In this document: one piece after another, positions 35,962-44,247 of the stretch | Numbering within the stretch: position 1 is the first letter of the stretch | Layout: each line of letters opens with the position of its first letter | DNA from: DATDAH01 sp963845425 | Lineage (GTDB): Bacteria; Actinomycetota; Acidimicrobiia; Acidimicrobiales; DATDAH01 | Direction of reading: 5' to 3' | DNA: 64,000 nucleotides | NCBI GenBank assembly: GCA_963845425.1 | Contig: CAWJSC010000002.1 | Location: 124,001-188,000, forward strand | The notes under the pieces: model-generated | What the model saw: the letters and a program-made list of their open reading frames with translations, nothing else | The model's database searches: none | What the model was told of the DNA's origin: nothing | Made by a program: the position numbers and the translations under genes

Positions 35962-37146
35962 TCAGAGGCTGAGCATGCGCTGGGCGTTGGTGCGGCAGAT
36001 CTTGTCGACCACGTCCTGGGGCAGGTGGCCCATCAGGTCCTGGGCCACCGCGAGGGTGTTGGGCCAGGTCGAGTCCGTGTGGGGGTAATCGGTCTCGAAG
36101 GTGATGTTGTCGACGCCCACCTTGTCGATGGCGTCGAGGCCGTGGCGGTCCCGGAAGAAGCAGCCGTAGACCTGGCGGTAGTAGTAGGTCGAGGGAGGCT
36201 CGGGGACCTGGGCGGCCACCCCACCCCAGGCCCGGTGCTCCCGCCACACGTCGTCCGCCCGCTCCAGCACGTAGGGCAGCCAGCCGATCTGGCCCTCGGA
36301 GTAGGCCAGGGTGAGGGTCGGGTAGCGCACGAGCACCCCCGAGAACAGGAAGTCCGACAGCGATGCCATCGCGTTGTTGAAGCTGAGCGTGGCGGCGACC
36401 GCGGGCGGGGCGTCGGGCGAGGTGGCGGGCATCTGGGAGGACGAACCGATGTGCATGCACACCACGGTGCTCGTGTCGGCGCAGGCGGCGAAGAACGGGT
36501 CCCAGTCGCCGGTGTGGATGCTGGGCAGGCCCAGCTTGGGCGGGATCTCGCTGAAGCAGACGGCGCGCACCCCGCGTGCGGCGTTGCGCGCGATCTCGGC
36601 CACGGCGGCGTCGATGTCCCACAGTGGGATGATCGTCAGCGGGATGAGGGCGCCGTCGCTGTCGCCACACCACTCCTCGACCATCCAGTCGTTGTAGGCC
36701 AGCACACAGGCCATCGCGAGGTCCTTGTCCTCGGCCTCGGCGAACGTCTGGCCGCAGAACCGGGGGAAGGTCGGGAACGACAGCGAGGCCTCGACGTGGT
36801 TCATCAACATGTCGTCGACCCGGGCCTTGGGCTCGTAGCAGCCAGGACGCATCTCGTCGTAGGTGATGGGCGAGAGCGTCATGTCGTCGCGGTCGAAGCC
36901 GACCGAGGCCACGTGACGCTTGTGGGGGTACATCTTGCCCTCGTAGAACCAGATGTCACAGGGCGGCCCGTCGTCGGTCAACTCGTACTCGTAGGTGGTG
37001 CCCCCGACGTACTTGAGGCTCCCGAGTCCGTGGCGCTCGACGTGGGGGGCAGACCCCCGGTGCTTCTCGGGCAGCCAGGTCTGCCAGAGATGGGCGGGCT
37101 CGACGACGTGGTCGTCCACGCTGATGATCATCGGGATCTCGGCCAC
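35962..37146 (-). CDS. Amidohydrolase-2 family metal-dependent hydrolase
   Basis: 394 residues from GTG 37146, which has GGAG about nine bases upstream. The TIM barrel begins MIISVDDHVVEP, a DxH variant of the metal site. It continues with NHVEASLSFPTFPRFCG, VVCMHIGSSSQ, AYSEGQIGWLPYVLER and ITFETDYPHTDSTWP, the Asp of which is the last metal ligand. Relatives decarboxylate or hydrolyse aromatic and acyl compounds; the substrate is not known. A TATCGT -10 candidate and a large palindrome lie in its 5' region and may control it together with the divergent aminotransferase. Confidence 0.88.
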   Translation of the reverse strand: MAEIPMIISVDDHVVEPAHLWQTWLPEKHRGSAPHVERHGLGSLKYVGGTTYEYELTDDGPPCDIWFYEGKMYPHKRHVASVGFDRDDMTLSPITYDEMRPGCYEPKARVDDMLMNHVEASLSFPTFPRFCGQTFAEAEDKDLAMACVLAYNDWMVEEWCGDSDGALIPLTIIPLWDIDAAVAEIARNAARGVRAVCFSEIPPKLGLPSIHTGDWDPFFAACADTSTVVCMHIGSSSQMPATSPDAPPAVAATLSFNNAMASLSDFLFSGVLVRYPTLTLAYSEGQIGWLPYVLERADDVWREHRAWGGVAAQVPEPPSTYYYRQVYGCFFRDRHGLDAIDKVGVDNITFETDYPHTDSTWPNTLAVAQDLMGHLPQDVVDKICRTNAQRMLSL

Positions 37147-37167
37147 GGCTGTCTCCTGCTCGGACCC

Positions 37168-37190
37168 GTTTCTGACGGGTCGTCAGAAAC
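37168..37190. promoter_or_regulatory. 23-bp perfect palindrome, probable TetR-type operator
   Basis: Arms GTTTCTGACG (37168-37177) and CGTCAGAAAC (37181-37190) are perfectly complementary around GGT. It lies 21 bases before the amidohydrolase GTG, just downstream of that gene's TATCGT box (37193-37198), and 56 bases before the aminotransferase ATG. Binding here would block the minus-strand promoter directly and could affect both genes. Confidence 0.65.
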
Positions 37191-37246
37191 GAACGATACC
37201 CGCGCCGGGCGGCGGCGGGGACCGACGGGGTTTAGCGTTGTCCCCC

Positions 37247-38536
37247 ATGTCACACGCCGAGCTCCTCGCCCGCCACCGGGCCGTCCTGCCCTCGTGGCTC
37301 GCCCTCTTCTACGACGAGCCCATCGAGCTGGTCGAGGGCCAGGGTCGCCACGTGGTCGACGGTGAGGGCAACCGCTACCTCGACTTCTTCGGCGGGATCC
37401 TGACCACGATGACGGGCTACGACGTGCCTGAGGTGACCGCCGCCATCCGGGAGCAGGCGGGCCGGATGCTGCACACCTCGACGCTCTACCTGATCCGTCA
37501 GCAGGTGGAGCTGGCCGAGATGATCGCCGGGCTGTCCGGCATCCCCGACGCCCGGGTCTTCTTCACCACGTCCGGGACCGAAGCCAACGAGGCCGCCCTG
37601 CTGGTGGCCTCGTCGTACCGGCGGTCCAGCCAGATCGTGGCCGTGCGCAACAGCTACCACGGGCGCTCGTTCGCCACCATCGGCATCACGGGCAACCGGG
37701 GCTGGTCACCGTCGTCGCTGACCCCGTTCCAGGTCAGCTACATGCAGTCCGGCTACCGCTTCCGCAGCCCCTTCCGCGATCTGGACGACGGCGCCTTCAT
37801 CGATGCCTGCGCCGAGGACCTGCGGGACGTGATCGCCACCCAGACCGCCGGGGACATCGCCGCCCTGATCGCGGAGCCGGTGCAGGGCGTCGGCGGCTTC
37901 GCCATCCCCCCCGACGGCTTCTTCGGGCCGATCGAAAAGGTATGCCGCGAGTACGACATGCTCTTCATCGCCGATGAGGTCCAGACCGGCTGGGGTCGGA
38001 CCGGTGACCACTTCTGGGGCCATCAGGCCCACGGCATCACCCCCGACCTCCTGACCTTCGCCAAGGGGCTGGGCAACGGCCTGACCATCGCCGGGGTGGT
38101 CGGGCGGTCCGAGGTCATGAACTCGGTCTCCGCCAACTCCATCTCCACCTTCGGTGGCAATCCCCTGTCCTGCGCGGGGGCCCTGGCCAACCTGCGCTAC
38201 CTGCTGGACCACGACCTCCAGGCCAACACCAAGGCCCGCGGCCGCGAGCTCATGGACGCCCTGGCCCCGCTGGCCGACCGCCATGCCGTCATCGGCGAGA
38301 TCCGCGGTAAGGGCCTGATGATCGGCCTCGAGTTCGTGGGGGCCGACGGCTACCTGCCCGACCCCCAGGTGGCCGGCGCCGTGCTGGAGGGCTGCAAGGA
38401 GCGGGGTCTGTTGGTCGGCAAGGGGGGCCTGCACGGCAACTGCCTCCGCATCGCCCCACCCCTCTCGCTGACCACCGAGGAGGCCCAGGAAGGCGCCGCC
38501 ATCCTCACCGCCACCTTGGACGCCATCCTCGGCTGA
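37247..38536 (+). CDS. Class III PLP-dependent aminotransferase
   Basis: 429 residues from ATG 37247, with TAGCGT at 37233-37238 eight bases upstream. Fold-type I features include GNRYLDFFGGILTTMTGY, TSGTEANEAALL, YHGRSFAT, IAEPVQGVGGF, FIADEVQTGWGRTG (Asp to PLP) and LLTFAKGLGNGL with the Schiff-base Lys. Relatives include alanine-glyoxylate, beta-aminoisobutyrate and putrescine-type omega-transaminases; the amino donor is not decidable. It sits beside an FAD amine-oxidase-like gene and a thiolase-like gene, which suggests amine or amino-acid breakdown. A 97-98 percent identical copy of its 3' half follows immediately. Confidence 0.93.
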   Translation: MSHAELLARHRAVLPSWLALFYDEPIELVEGQGRHVVDGEGNRYLDFFGGILTTMTGYDVPEVTAAIREQAGRMLHTSTLYLIRQQVELAEMIAGLSGIPDARVFFTTSGTEANEAALLVASSYRRSSQIVAVRNSYHGRSFATIGITGNRGWSPSSLTPFQVSYMQSGYRFRSPFRDLDDGAFIDACAEDLRDVIATQTAGDIAALIAEPVQGVGGFAIPPDGFFGPIEKVCREYDMLFIADEVQTGWGRTGDHFWGHQAHGITPDLLTFAKGLGNGLTIAGVVGRSEVMNSVSANSISTFGGNPLSCAGALANLRYLLDHDLQANTKARGRELMDALAPLADRHAVIGEIRGKGLMIGLEFVGADGYLPDPQVAGAVLEGCKERGLLVGKGGLHGNCLRIAPPLSLTTEEAQEGAAILTATLDAILG

Positions 38537-38553
38537 CCCGACCGTTCTGGCGC

Positions 38554-38582
38554 CGATTTGTCACGCCTGGCGTGACAAATCG
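38554..38582. terminator. Perfect 14-bp inverted repeat at the duplication junction
   Basis: Arms at 38554-38567 (CGATTTGTCACGCC) and 38569-38582 pair perfectly around a single T. The AT content is higher than its surroundings. It lies 17 bases after the aminotransferase stop and ends four bases before the duplicated segment begins. Confidence 0.6.
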
Positions 38583-38585
38583 ACA

Positions 38586-39211
38586 CCGACGGCTTCTTCG
38601 GGCCGATCGAAAAGGTGTGCCGCGAGTACGACATGCTCTTCATCGCCGATGAGGTCCAGACCGGCTGGGGTCGGACCGGTGACCACTTCTGGGGCCACCA
38701 GGCCCACGGCATCACCCCCGACCTCCTGACCTTCGCCAAGGGGCTGGGCAACGGCCTGACCATCGCCGGGGTGGTCGGGCGGTCCGAGGTCATGAACTCG
38801 GTCTCGGCCAACTCCATCTCCACCTTCGGTGGCAATCCCCTGTCCTGCGCGGGGGCCATGGCCAACCTGCGCTACCTGCTGGACCACGACCTCCAGGCCA
38901 ACACCAAGGCCCGCGGCGGCGAGCTCATGGCCGCCCTGGCCCCGCTGGCCGACCGCCACGCCGCCATCGGCGAGATCCGCGGCAAGGGCCTGATGATCGG
39001 CCTCGAGTTCGTGGGGGCCGACGGCTACCTCCCCGACCCCCAGGTGGCCGGCGCCGTGCTGGAGGGCTGCAAGGAGCGGGGTCTGTTGGTCGGCAAGGGG
39101 GGCCTGCACGGCAACTGCCTCCGCATCGCCCCGCCCCTCTCGCTGACCGCCGAGGAGGCCCAGGAAGGCGCCGAGCATCCTCACCGCCACCTTGGACGCC
39201 GTCCTGCCTGA
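38586..39211 (+). pseudogene. Truncated tandem copy of the aminotransferase 3' half
   Basis: From 38586 the sequence matches 37911 onward (offset 675) through the stop codon and into the 3' flank to about 39225. By eye I count about 15 differences in 620 bases; several are synonymous, and others change residues (R to G, D to A, V to A, T to A). The first 221 codons are missing. A one-base gain near 39171 shifts the end to EHPHRHLGRRPA. The longest frame from ATG 38615 is 198 residues and lacks the N-terminal domain, so it cannot be a working aminotransferase. It is a remnant of a tandem paralogue or a partial duplication. Confidence 0.85.
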
Positions 39212-39276
39212 CCTGACCGTTCGGCGCGATCGCCGCGCACGCGCAATTTCGGATCACCGACCCGAGCACACAGGCC

Positions 39277-40677
39277 TCAGTGCGACATCAGCCGCTCCGC
39301 GATCGACCGGCCGCTGGGGGGCTTGCCGGTGCGGACGGCCTTCTCCTCCATGCGGGCGGCGGCCTTCTGGATGTAGCGGACACCCAGGTAGCGGAAGGGC
39401 TCGGGCTCCCAGGGCTTGGGCTCGTGCTGGACCATCGGCAGCTCGCACAGTGGCGTGCCGCCGCCCGCGATGAGGTCGGCCAGGGTGCGGCCCGCCAGGT
39501 TGGTCGCCGCGACGCCCTCGCCGGCGTAGCCCCCGGCCTTGGCCAGACCGGTGGTCCTGTCGAAGCTGAACGAGGGCATCCAGTCCCGGTGGATGCCGAC
39601 GACGCCTCCCCAGCAGCGCTCGAAGGGCAGGTCCTTCAGCGTGGGGAAGAACTCCTCGAACTGCTGGCGGAGGCCCTGGGCCGTCTCCTCCACGCAGTCC
39701 CACTCGGGCTCTATGGCCGAGCCCCAGTGGTAGAGCGAGCCCCGACCGCCGAAGGCGATGCGACCGTCCCGGGTGATCTGCAGGTAGTCGATGGTGAGGC
39801 GCTTGGACTGCATGACGAAGCGTCGGTGCCAGCCGATCTCCGCCCGCTGGGCCTCGCTCAGGGGGGCCGTCAGCATGATCTGGGAGTAGACGGGCAGGAT
39901 CTCCCGTCGGTGCTGGGGCAGGGCCGACAGGTAGGCCTCGCCCGCCAGCACCACCACGTCCGCGGCGACGTCGCCGCCGGTCGTGTGCAGCACCGGCTTG
40001 GGTGACAGGTCGTAGCCGGTGACGGCCGTCTGCTCGTAGATGGTGGCGCCGAGGGCCTCGACGGCCCGGGCCAGGCCCCGGACGAGGCGGCCGGGGTGGA
40101 CAGCCGCGAACGGCTCGGCGGAGAGGGCGGCCCACGTGTTGTCGACCTTGACCAGTTCGGCGGCCTCCCCCGGCTCCAGCCACCGGTAGAAGTCCGGGTA
40201 CCCGAGATCGGCCATCTCGTCGTAGATGTGGCGGACGGTCTTCACCTGGTGTCCACCCCGAGCCAGCATGAGCATCCCGTGGCGGTCGAGGTGGGCGTCG
40301 ACGCCGTGGCGCTCGAGGGCCGACTCGACGTGACCGATCGTGTCGACGAGGGCGTCGTGGGTGGCCCGGGTCGCGTCCTTGCCGTGGCGGGCGATCATCT
40401 CGGTGTGGCTCACCGAGATCTCCGGTGACAGCCAGCCGCCGTTGCGCCCCGAGGCCCCCCAGCCCGCGATCTCCTTCTCCACGAGCACGACCTTCAGGCC
40501 CGGGTCCCGCTCCAGCAGGTAGAGGGCGGTCCACAGCGCCGTGTAGCCGGCGCCGAGGATGGCCACGTCGGCGGTGGTCGAGCCGTCGAGGGGCGGCCGA
40601 GGGGTCAGGTCGTCCCCGCAGGTCTCCATCCACCAGCTGACCGAGTGATCCTCCGACGCCGTCATGGGGTCGATCAT
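39277..40677 (-). CDS. FAD-dependent amine oxidase-like oxidoreductase (DAO family)
   Basis: 466 residues from ATG 40677 (ATG 40665 is the alternative). The dinucleotide-binding motif is VAILGAGYTALWTALYL (about 38-54), then VVLVEKEIAGWGASGRNGGW, the hallmark of the DadA/PuuB/glycine-oxidase branch. The substrate-side region and a C-terminal GVVGIHRDWMPSF and GYAGEGVAATNLAG complete the DAO fold. Relatives oxidise D-amino acids, sarcosine or gamma-glutamyl-putrescine. The adjacent class III aminotransferase and the distant pot operon make polyamine or amine substrates attractive, by inference. It is divergent from the thiolase-like gene, with only 22 bases between starts. Confidence 0.9.
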   Translation of the reverse strand: MIDPMTASEDHSVSWWMETCGDDLTPRPPLDGSTTADVAILGAGYTALWTALYLLERDPGLKVVLVEKEIAGWGASGRNGGWLSPEISVSHTEMIARHGKDATRATHDALVDTIGHVESALERHGVDAHLDRHGMLMLARGGHQVKTVRHIYDEMADLGYPDFYRWLEPGEAAELVKVDNTWAALSAEPFAAVHPGRLVRGLARAVEALGATIYEQTAVTGYDLSPKPVLHTTGGDVAADVVVLAGEAYLSALPQHRREILPVYSQIMLTAPLSEAQRAEIGWHRRFVMQSKRLTIDYLQITRDGRIAFGGRGSLYHWGSAIEPEWDCVEETAQGLRQQFEEFFPTLKDLPFERCWGGVVGIHRDWMPSFSFDRTTGLAKAGGYAGEGVAATNLAGRTLADLIAGGGTPLCELPMVQHEPKPWEPEPFRYLGVRYIQKAAARMEEKAVRTGKPPSGRSIAERLMSH

Positions 40678-40699
40678 GGCACCACTACCGTCGTGGTCC

Positions 40700-42079
40700 A
40701 TGTCCCCACTCGCCGACGACGAACCCGTCCTGGTCGGCGTGGGCCAGGCTGTCCACCGCCCCCAGGACGGCCCGTTGCCCTCCCTCGTGGAGATCATGAC
40801 CACGGCGACGAGGCGGGCCGGCGGCGAGATCGGGCCGAGCTTCCTCGAACAGGTCCGCTGGGTCGGGGTCCCCAAGGGGGCCTGGACCCATCCCGACCCG
40901 GGCCGCGAGGTGGCCGCCGCGGTCGGCGCGCCGGGTGCGCACACGGTGCTGGCCGAGGTCGGGATCACCCAACAGGAGGTGATCGACGCCGCGCTGGCCG
41001 CGGTGCGAGACGGTCGCGGCCCGGCGCTGGTCGTCGGCGGTGAGGTCAACCACTCGTCGTCAACCCCTGCCGCCGCGGCGGTGGGCGAGGCCCGTCAGGC
41101 CGCAGTCGAGCCCGACGAGCACCTCGTGGCCCACGACCTGGGCATCAGCGCGTTGGAGTTCAACCAGCGGTTCGTGGATCCCCCGACGGTCTACGCGGTG
41201 CTGGAGAACGCGTTCGCGGCGTCGCAGGGATGGACCGAGGAGGAGCACCGCCGGCGGTTGGGACGCCTGACCGAGGCCTTCGCCGCCCAAGCCGCGTGGA
41301 ACGCCTACGCCTGGAACCGCGAGGCCCTGTCGGCCGACGCCATCGTCACGCCGTCCGCCGACAACCGCATGGTCGCCGAGCCCTACACCAAGCTCTGCTG
41401 CGCCAACCTGCGGGTCAACCAGTCCGCCGCGCTCCTCTTCACCACCGTCGCCGGGGCCCGGGCGGCCCAGGTCCCCGAGAACCAGTGGCTGTACCCCCGG
41501 GGCACGGCCTTCTGCAACCACGCCGTGCCCGTCGTTCAGCGAGCCGACCTGAGCCGCTCGGTCGTGGCCCGACTGGCCGGACGGCGGGCCATGGACCTGG
41601 CCGGGGTCACCAGCGAGGGGCTGCAGCACGTGGACCTCTACTCCTGCTTCCCCGCCGCCGTGCAGATCACCGCCCGGGAGCTGGGCATCCCCCTCGAACG
41701 GCAGCTGACCGTGACCGGCGGGATGACCTTCGCCGGTGGACCGCTGAACAGCTACGTCCTGCACTCGACGGCGCGGATGGCCGAGGTCCTGCGGGCCGAC
41801 CCCCTCTCGGTGGGCCTGCTGACCTCGGTGTCGGGCTTCCTGACCAAGTTCGGCGCGGCCCTCTGGTCGACCGAGCCCGGTGTCCACGGTTGGCGGGGCG
41901 AGGACGTGACCACCCAGGCCGCAGCCGAGGACCGGCCGCTCACGGAGGTCGAGGACCCCGGCGCCGACGTCACCGTCGTGGCCGGCACCGTGACCCACGA
42001 CCGGGACGGCATCCGCACCCGGATCGAGGTCGTCCAGACCCCCGCCGGCGAGCGCTCCCTGCGCTCCACCCCCCTCTGA
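40700..42079 (+). CDS. Thiolase-like acetyl-CoA acetyltransferase family protein
   Basis: 459 residues from ATG 40700. The N-terminal half carries EPVLVGVGQAV and ALVVGGEVNHSSS, and the C-terminal half carries VDLYSCFPAAVQITA and VTGGMTFAGGPLNSYVLHS. These follow the thiolase fold of the lipid-transfer/SCP-x-like branch, where the usual CSSG nucleophile loop is altered, so thiolytic activity cannot be assumed. A C-terminal OB-like extension (DVTVVAGTVTHDRDG) is common in this subgroup. A TACCGT box (40686-40691) lies eight bases before the ATG, suggesting leaderless expression. Confidence 0.87.
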   Translation: MSPLADDEPVLVGVGQAVHRPQDGPLPSLVEIMTTATRRAGGEIGPSFLEQVRWVGVPKGAWTHPDPGREVAAAVGAPGAHTVLAEVGITQQEVIDAALAAVRDGRGPALVVGGEVNHSSSTPAAAAVGEARQAAVEPDEHLVAHDLGISALEFNQRFVDPPTVYAVLENAFAASQGWTEEEHRRRLGRLTEAFAAQAAWNAYAWNREALSADAIVTPSADNRMVAEPYTKLCCANLRVNQSAALLFTTVAGARAAQVPENQWLYPRGTAFCNHAVPVVQRADLSRSVVARLAGRRAMDLAGVTSEGLQHVDLYSCFPAAVQITARELGIPLERQLTVTGGMTFAGGPLNSYVLHSTARMAEVLRADPLSVGLLTSVSGFLTKFGAALWSTEPGVHGWRGEDVTTQAAAEDRPLTEVEDPGADVTVVAGTVTHDRDGIRTRIEVVQTPAGERSLRSTPL

Positions 42080-42085
42080 CCACCG

Positions 42086-42135
42086 GTTCTGGCGGCTCAG
42101 ATGCGCGGTCGAGCGCGCACTACAGCCGCCAGAAC
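42086..42135. terminator. Bidirectional terminator hairpin between convergent genes
   Basis: Perfect 12-base arms GTTCTGGCGGCT (42086-42097) and AGCCGCCAGAAC (42124-42135) lie between the stop of the thiolase-like gene and that of the glucosaminidase gene seven bases away. Confidence 0.7.
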
Positions 42136-42142
42136 GGGAGGG

Positions 42143-43201
42143 TCAGGTGCCGAGGAGGGGGATCAGGAGGTCCCGGACGATGCTACGGCCGTAGTCGAGG
42201 TCGGGGGCCCAGTGGCCGCCGAGGCGCTCGACGGTGGGCGCGGTGGCGTAGATCGACTCGAAGTGGCGGGGGTCGGGGGTGACGGCCCGGGGGTAGCCGG
42301 GCGCTCCGGCGTAGAGGGCCAGGTGGTCGATGCACGCGGTGACACCCTGGCGCCAGGTGGCAAAGCGCTGGTGGGCGTCGGGGTCGCCGTTGCCGCCGCC
42401 GGCGGTGATCTTCAGGCCGCAGGGGTTGTGCCACGAGGCGTCGATGACCCCCCCGAAGTTGCCGTAGCCCGTCTCCTTGGCCGACTGCGCGTAGGCGATC
42501 TCCGGCCGGATGCCGCGGGGCGGGGCCAGCTCGAAGTAGAGCCGGGCGTTGCTCACGAAGCGGGGGCTGGCGTCCTGGCTGTCAGCCCAGCGCTCGGCCG
42601 TCGCCACGTCGGTGAAGGTCCGACCCTCGATGCGGGTCTCGATGCCCCGGCTGCGGTAGGTGATGGCCTTCACCCGGTCGAGCAGGCCCGTCTCGAGGGC
42701 GGACCGCACGCCGATGCGGGTGATCGCCTTCGAGCCCACCGGTGCGGTGTTGCGGGCCTTGACCTCGACGGTCATGGTGCGAAACCCACCCGGGGGGACG
42801 TCCGCGAAGCGGTAGCTGCCGTTGCGCACGTGGGACGAGACCGGCGCGCCGTTCACGAAGTAGCTGATCAGGAAGTGCCGTGGGTTGCGGGACCCCTGGA
42901 TCACGAACGTGTCGGTGCCGGTGCCGTCGTTGTCGAAGCGGACGACGTAGCGAGCCGTGGCGCCGGCGGGGATCACCGCGGCCCGGGCCTGGCCGACACT
43001 GTCGATGTTGTGGATGCCGTCACCCACCCAGTCCGCCGAGTTGATCCGGCGGATGCGCCCGTCGGGGCAGTGCTGGCCGCCCTCGCAGGTCGGCGTCCCC
43101 TCCGTCGGGGTCACCTCCTGCGCGGTGGCGATGACGGGCAGGACCAGCAGCACGCCGAGGACCGCGAGCGCGACCCGTGCCTTCTGTCCGCCGTGGGTCA
43201 C
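42143..43201 (-). CDS. Secreted glucosaminidase-domain protein
   Basis: 352 residues from GTG 43201, which has GGAG eight bases upstream. The signal peptide is KARVALAVLGVLLVLPVIATAQ. A beta-sandwich with CEGGQHCPDGRIRRINSADW and TARYVVRFDNDGTGTDTFVIQG follows (about 35-190). The C-terminal GH73-like domain has RPEIAYAQSAKETGYGNFGG, with the catalytic Glu in AKETGYG, and HNPCGLK. Such enzymes cut peptidoglycan glycan strands outside the cell. It converges on the thiolase-like gene and is divergent from the GDPD lipoprotein gene. Confidence 0.88.
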   Translation of the reverse strand: MTHGGQKARVALAVLGVLLVLPVIATAQEVTPTEGTPTCEGGQHCPDGRIRRINSADWVGDGIHNIDSVGQARAAVIPAGATARYVVRFDNDGTGTDTFVIQGSRNPRHFLISYFVNGAPVSSHVRNGSYRFADVPPGGFRTMTVEVKARNTAPVGSKAITRIGVRSALETGLLDRVKAITYRSRGIETRIEGRTFTDVATAERWADSQDASPRFVSNARLYFELAPPRGIRPEIAYAQSAKETGYGNFGGVIDASWHNPCGLKITAGGGNGDPDAHQRFATWRQGVTACIDHLALYAGAPGYPRAVTPDPRHFESIYATAPTVERLGGHWAPDLDYGRSIVRDLLIPLLGT

Positions 43202-43299
43202 CTGTCCGTCTCCTGCTCGTCGACTCGGCCCGCCCGGCACGAACGGTAGCGGCCCGCCTACGCTCCGACCCGTTGCCCAGGCCGACGGGGGGAGACCCG

Positions 43300-44154
43300 G
43301 TGCACCGACGATGGACCGCGCTGCCGGCGCTGGCCCTGCTGCTCACGCTGGCCGCCTGCGGGGACGACGCCGACATGGCCACCCCGGCCGCGACGACCGC
43401 CGCGCCGACGACGACCGCCGCGCCCCCGGTCGCCCCACCCGCGCTCGGCGAGGACCCCGAGACCGTGGTCATCGGCCACCGGGGGGCAGCGGGCCACCAT
43501 CCGGACAACTCCCTGGAGGGCTTCGCCGCCGCCCGCGACCTCGGGGCGACCTGGGTCGAGCTGGACACCCGGATCTCCGCCGACGGCGACGTCTTCCTCA
43601 GTCACGACCCCGAGACTGAGGCGGGCACCGTCGTGGCCACCGCCTCGTCGGCCGAGCTGGAGGCCGAAGGCCTGCCCACCCTGCTGGAGGCCCTGGAGGT
43701 CATCGACGAGCACGCCCTCGGTGTCGACGTGGAGATCAAGGCGCTGCCCTGGGAGGGGGACTTCGACCCGCAGCTGGGCATGGTCGATGCCACGATGGCC
43801 GTACTGGCCGGCCGACCCATCGCTGGCCCGGTCGTGGTCTCGTCCTTCAACCGGGACGCCCTCGACCGCGTGCGGTCACTGACCGGCGACGACTACGACA
43901 CGGTGCTGATCCTGCCGGCCGGCGCGGGCGGGCCCGAGGCGGTCGACGGCCTCGTCGACCGGGGCCACGACGGCCTGGCCCTCGAGGGCCCGGGCATCAC
44001 CGCATCGGTTGTCACCCCCTTCACCGACGCCGGGCTCCCCGTCTGGTCCTGGACCATCGACGACCCCGAGGACGCCGAGGCCCTCGTGGCCGCGGGCGTC
44101 AGCGGAATCATCACCGACGTCCCCGACGTCATCAGCGAAGCCCTCGCGAGCTGA
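43300..44154 (+). CDS. Glycerophosphodiester phosphodiesterase lipoprotein
   Basis: 284 residues from GTG 43300 with a GGGGGGAG ribosome site. The signal RRWTALPALALLLTLAAC ends in a lipobox, followed by an Ala/Thr/Pro linker. The GDPD TIM barrel has VVIGHRGAAGHHPDNS (catalytic His and Glu-equivalent region), WVELDTRISADGDVFLSHDP, GVDVEIKALPW and a terminal GVSGIITDVPDVI. It should release glycerol phosphate from deacylated phospholipids or teichoic-type polymers outside the membrane. A TACGCT box lies at 43258-43263. Confidence 0.92.
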   Translation: MHRRWTALPALALLLTLAACGDDADMATPAATTAAPTTTAAPPVAPPALGEDPETVVIGHRGAAGHHPDNSLEGFAAARDLGATWVELDTRISADGDVFLSHDPETEAGTVVATASSAELEAEGLPTLLEALEVIDEHALGVDVEIKALPWEGDFDPQLGMVDATMAVLAGRPIAGPVVVSSFNRDALDRVRSLTGDDYDTVLILPAGAGGPEAVDGLVDRGHDGLALEGPGITASVVTPFTDAGLPVWSWTIDDPEDAEALVAAGVSGIITDVPDVISEALAS

Positions 44155-44247
44155 CCATCTTCCGAAATCGCGTGACTTTCGGTCGCTGGACGACCACAAC
44201 CAACGCACTGTCGTCGAGACCCGGTCCGTCCGAACGATCTGGCGTGA

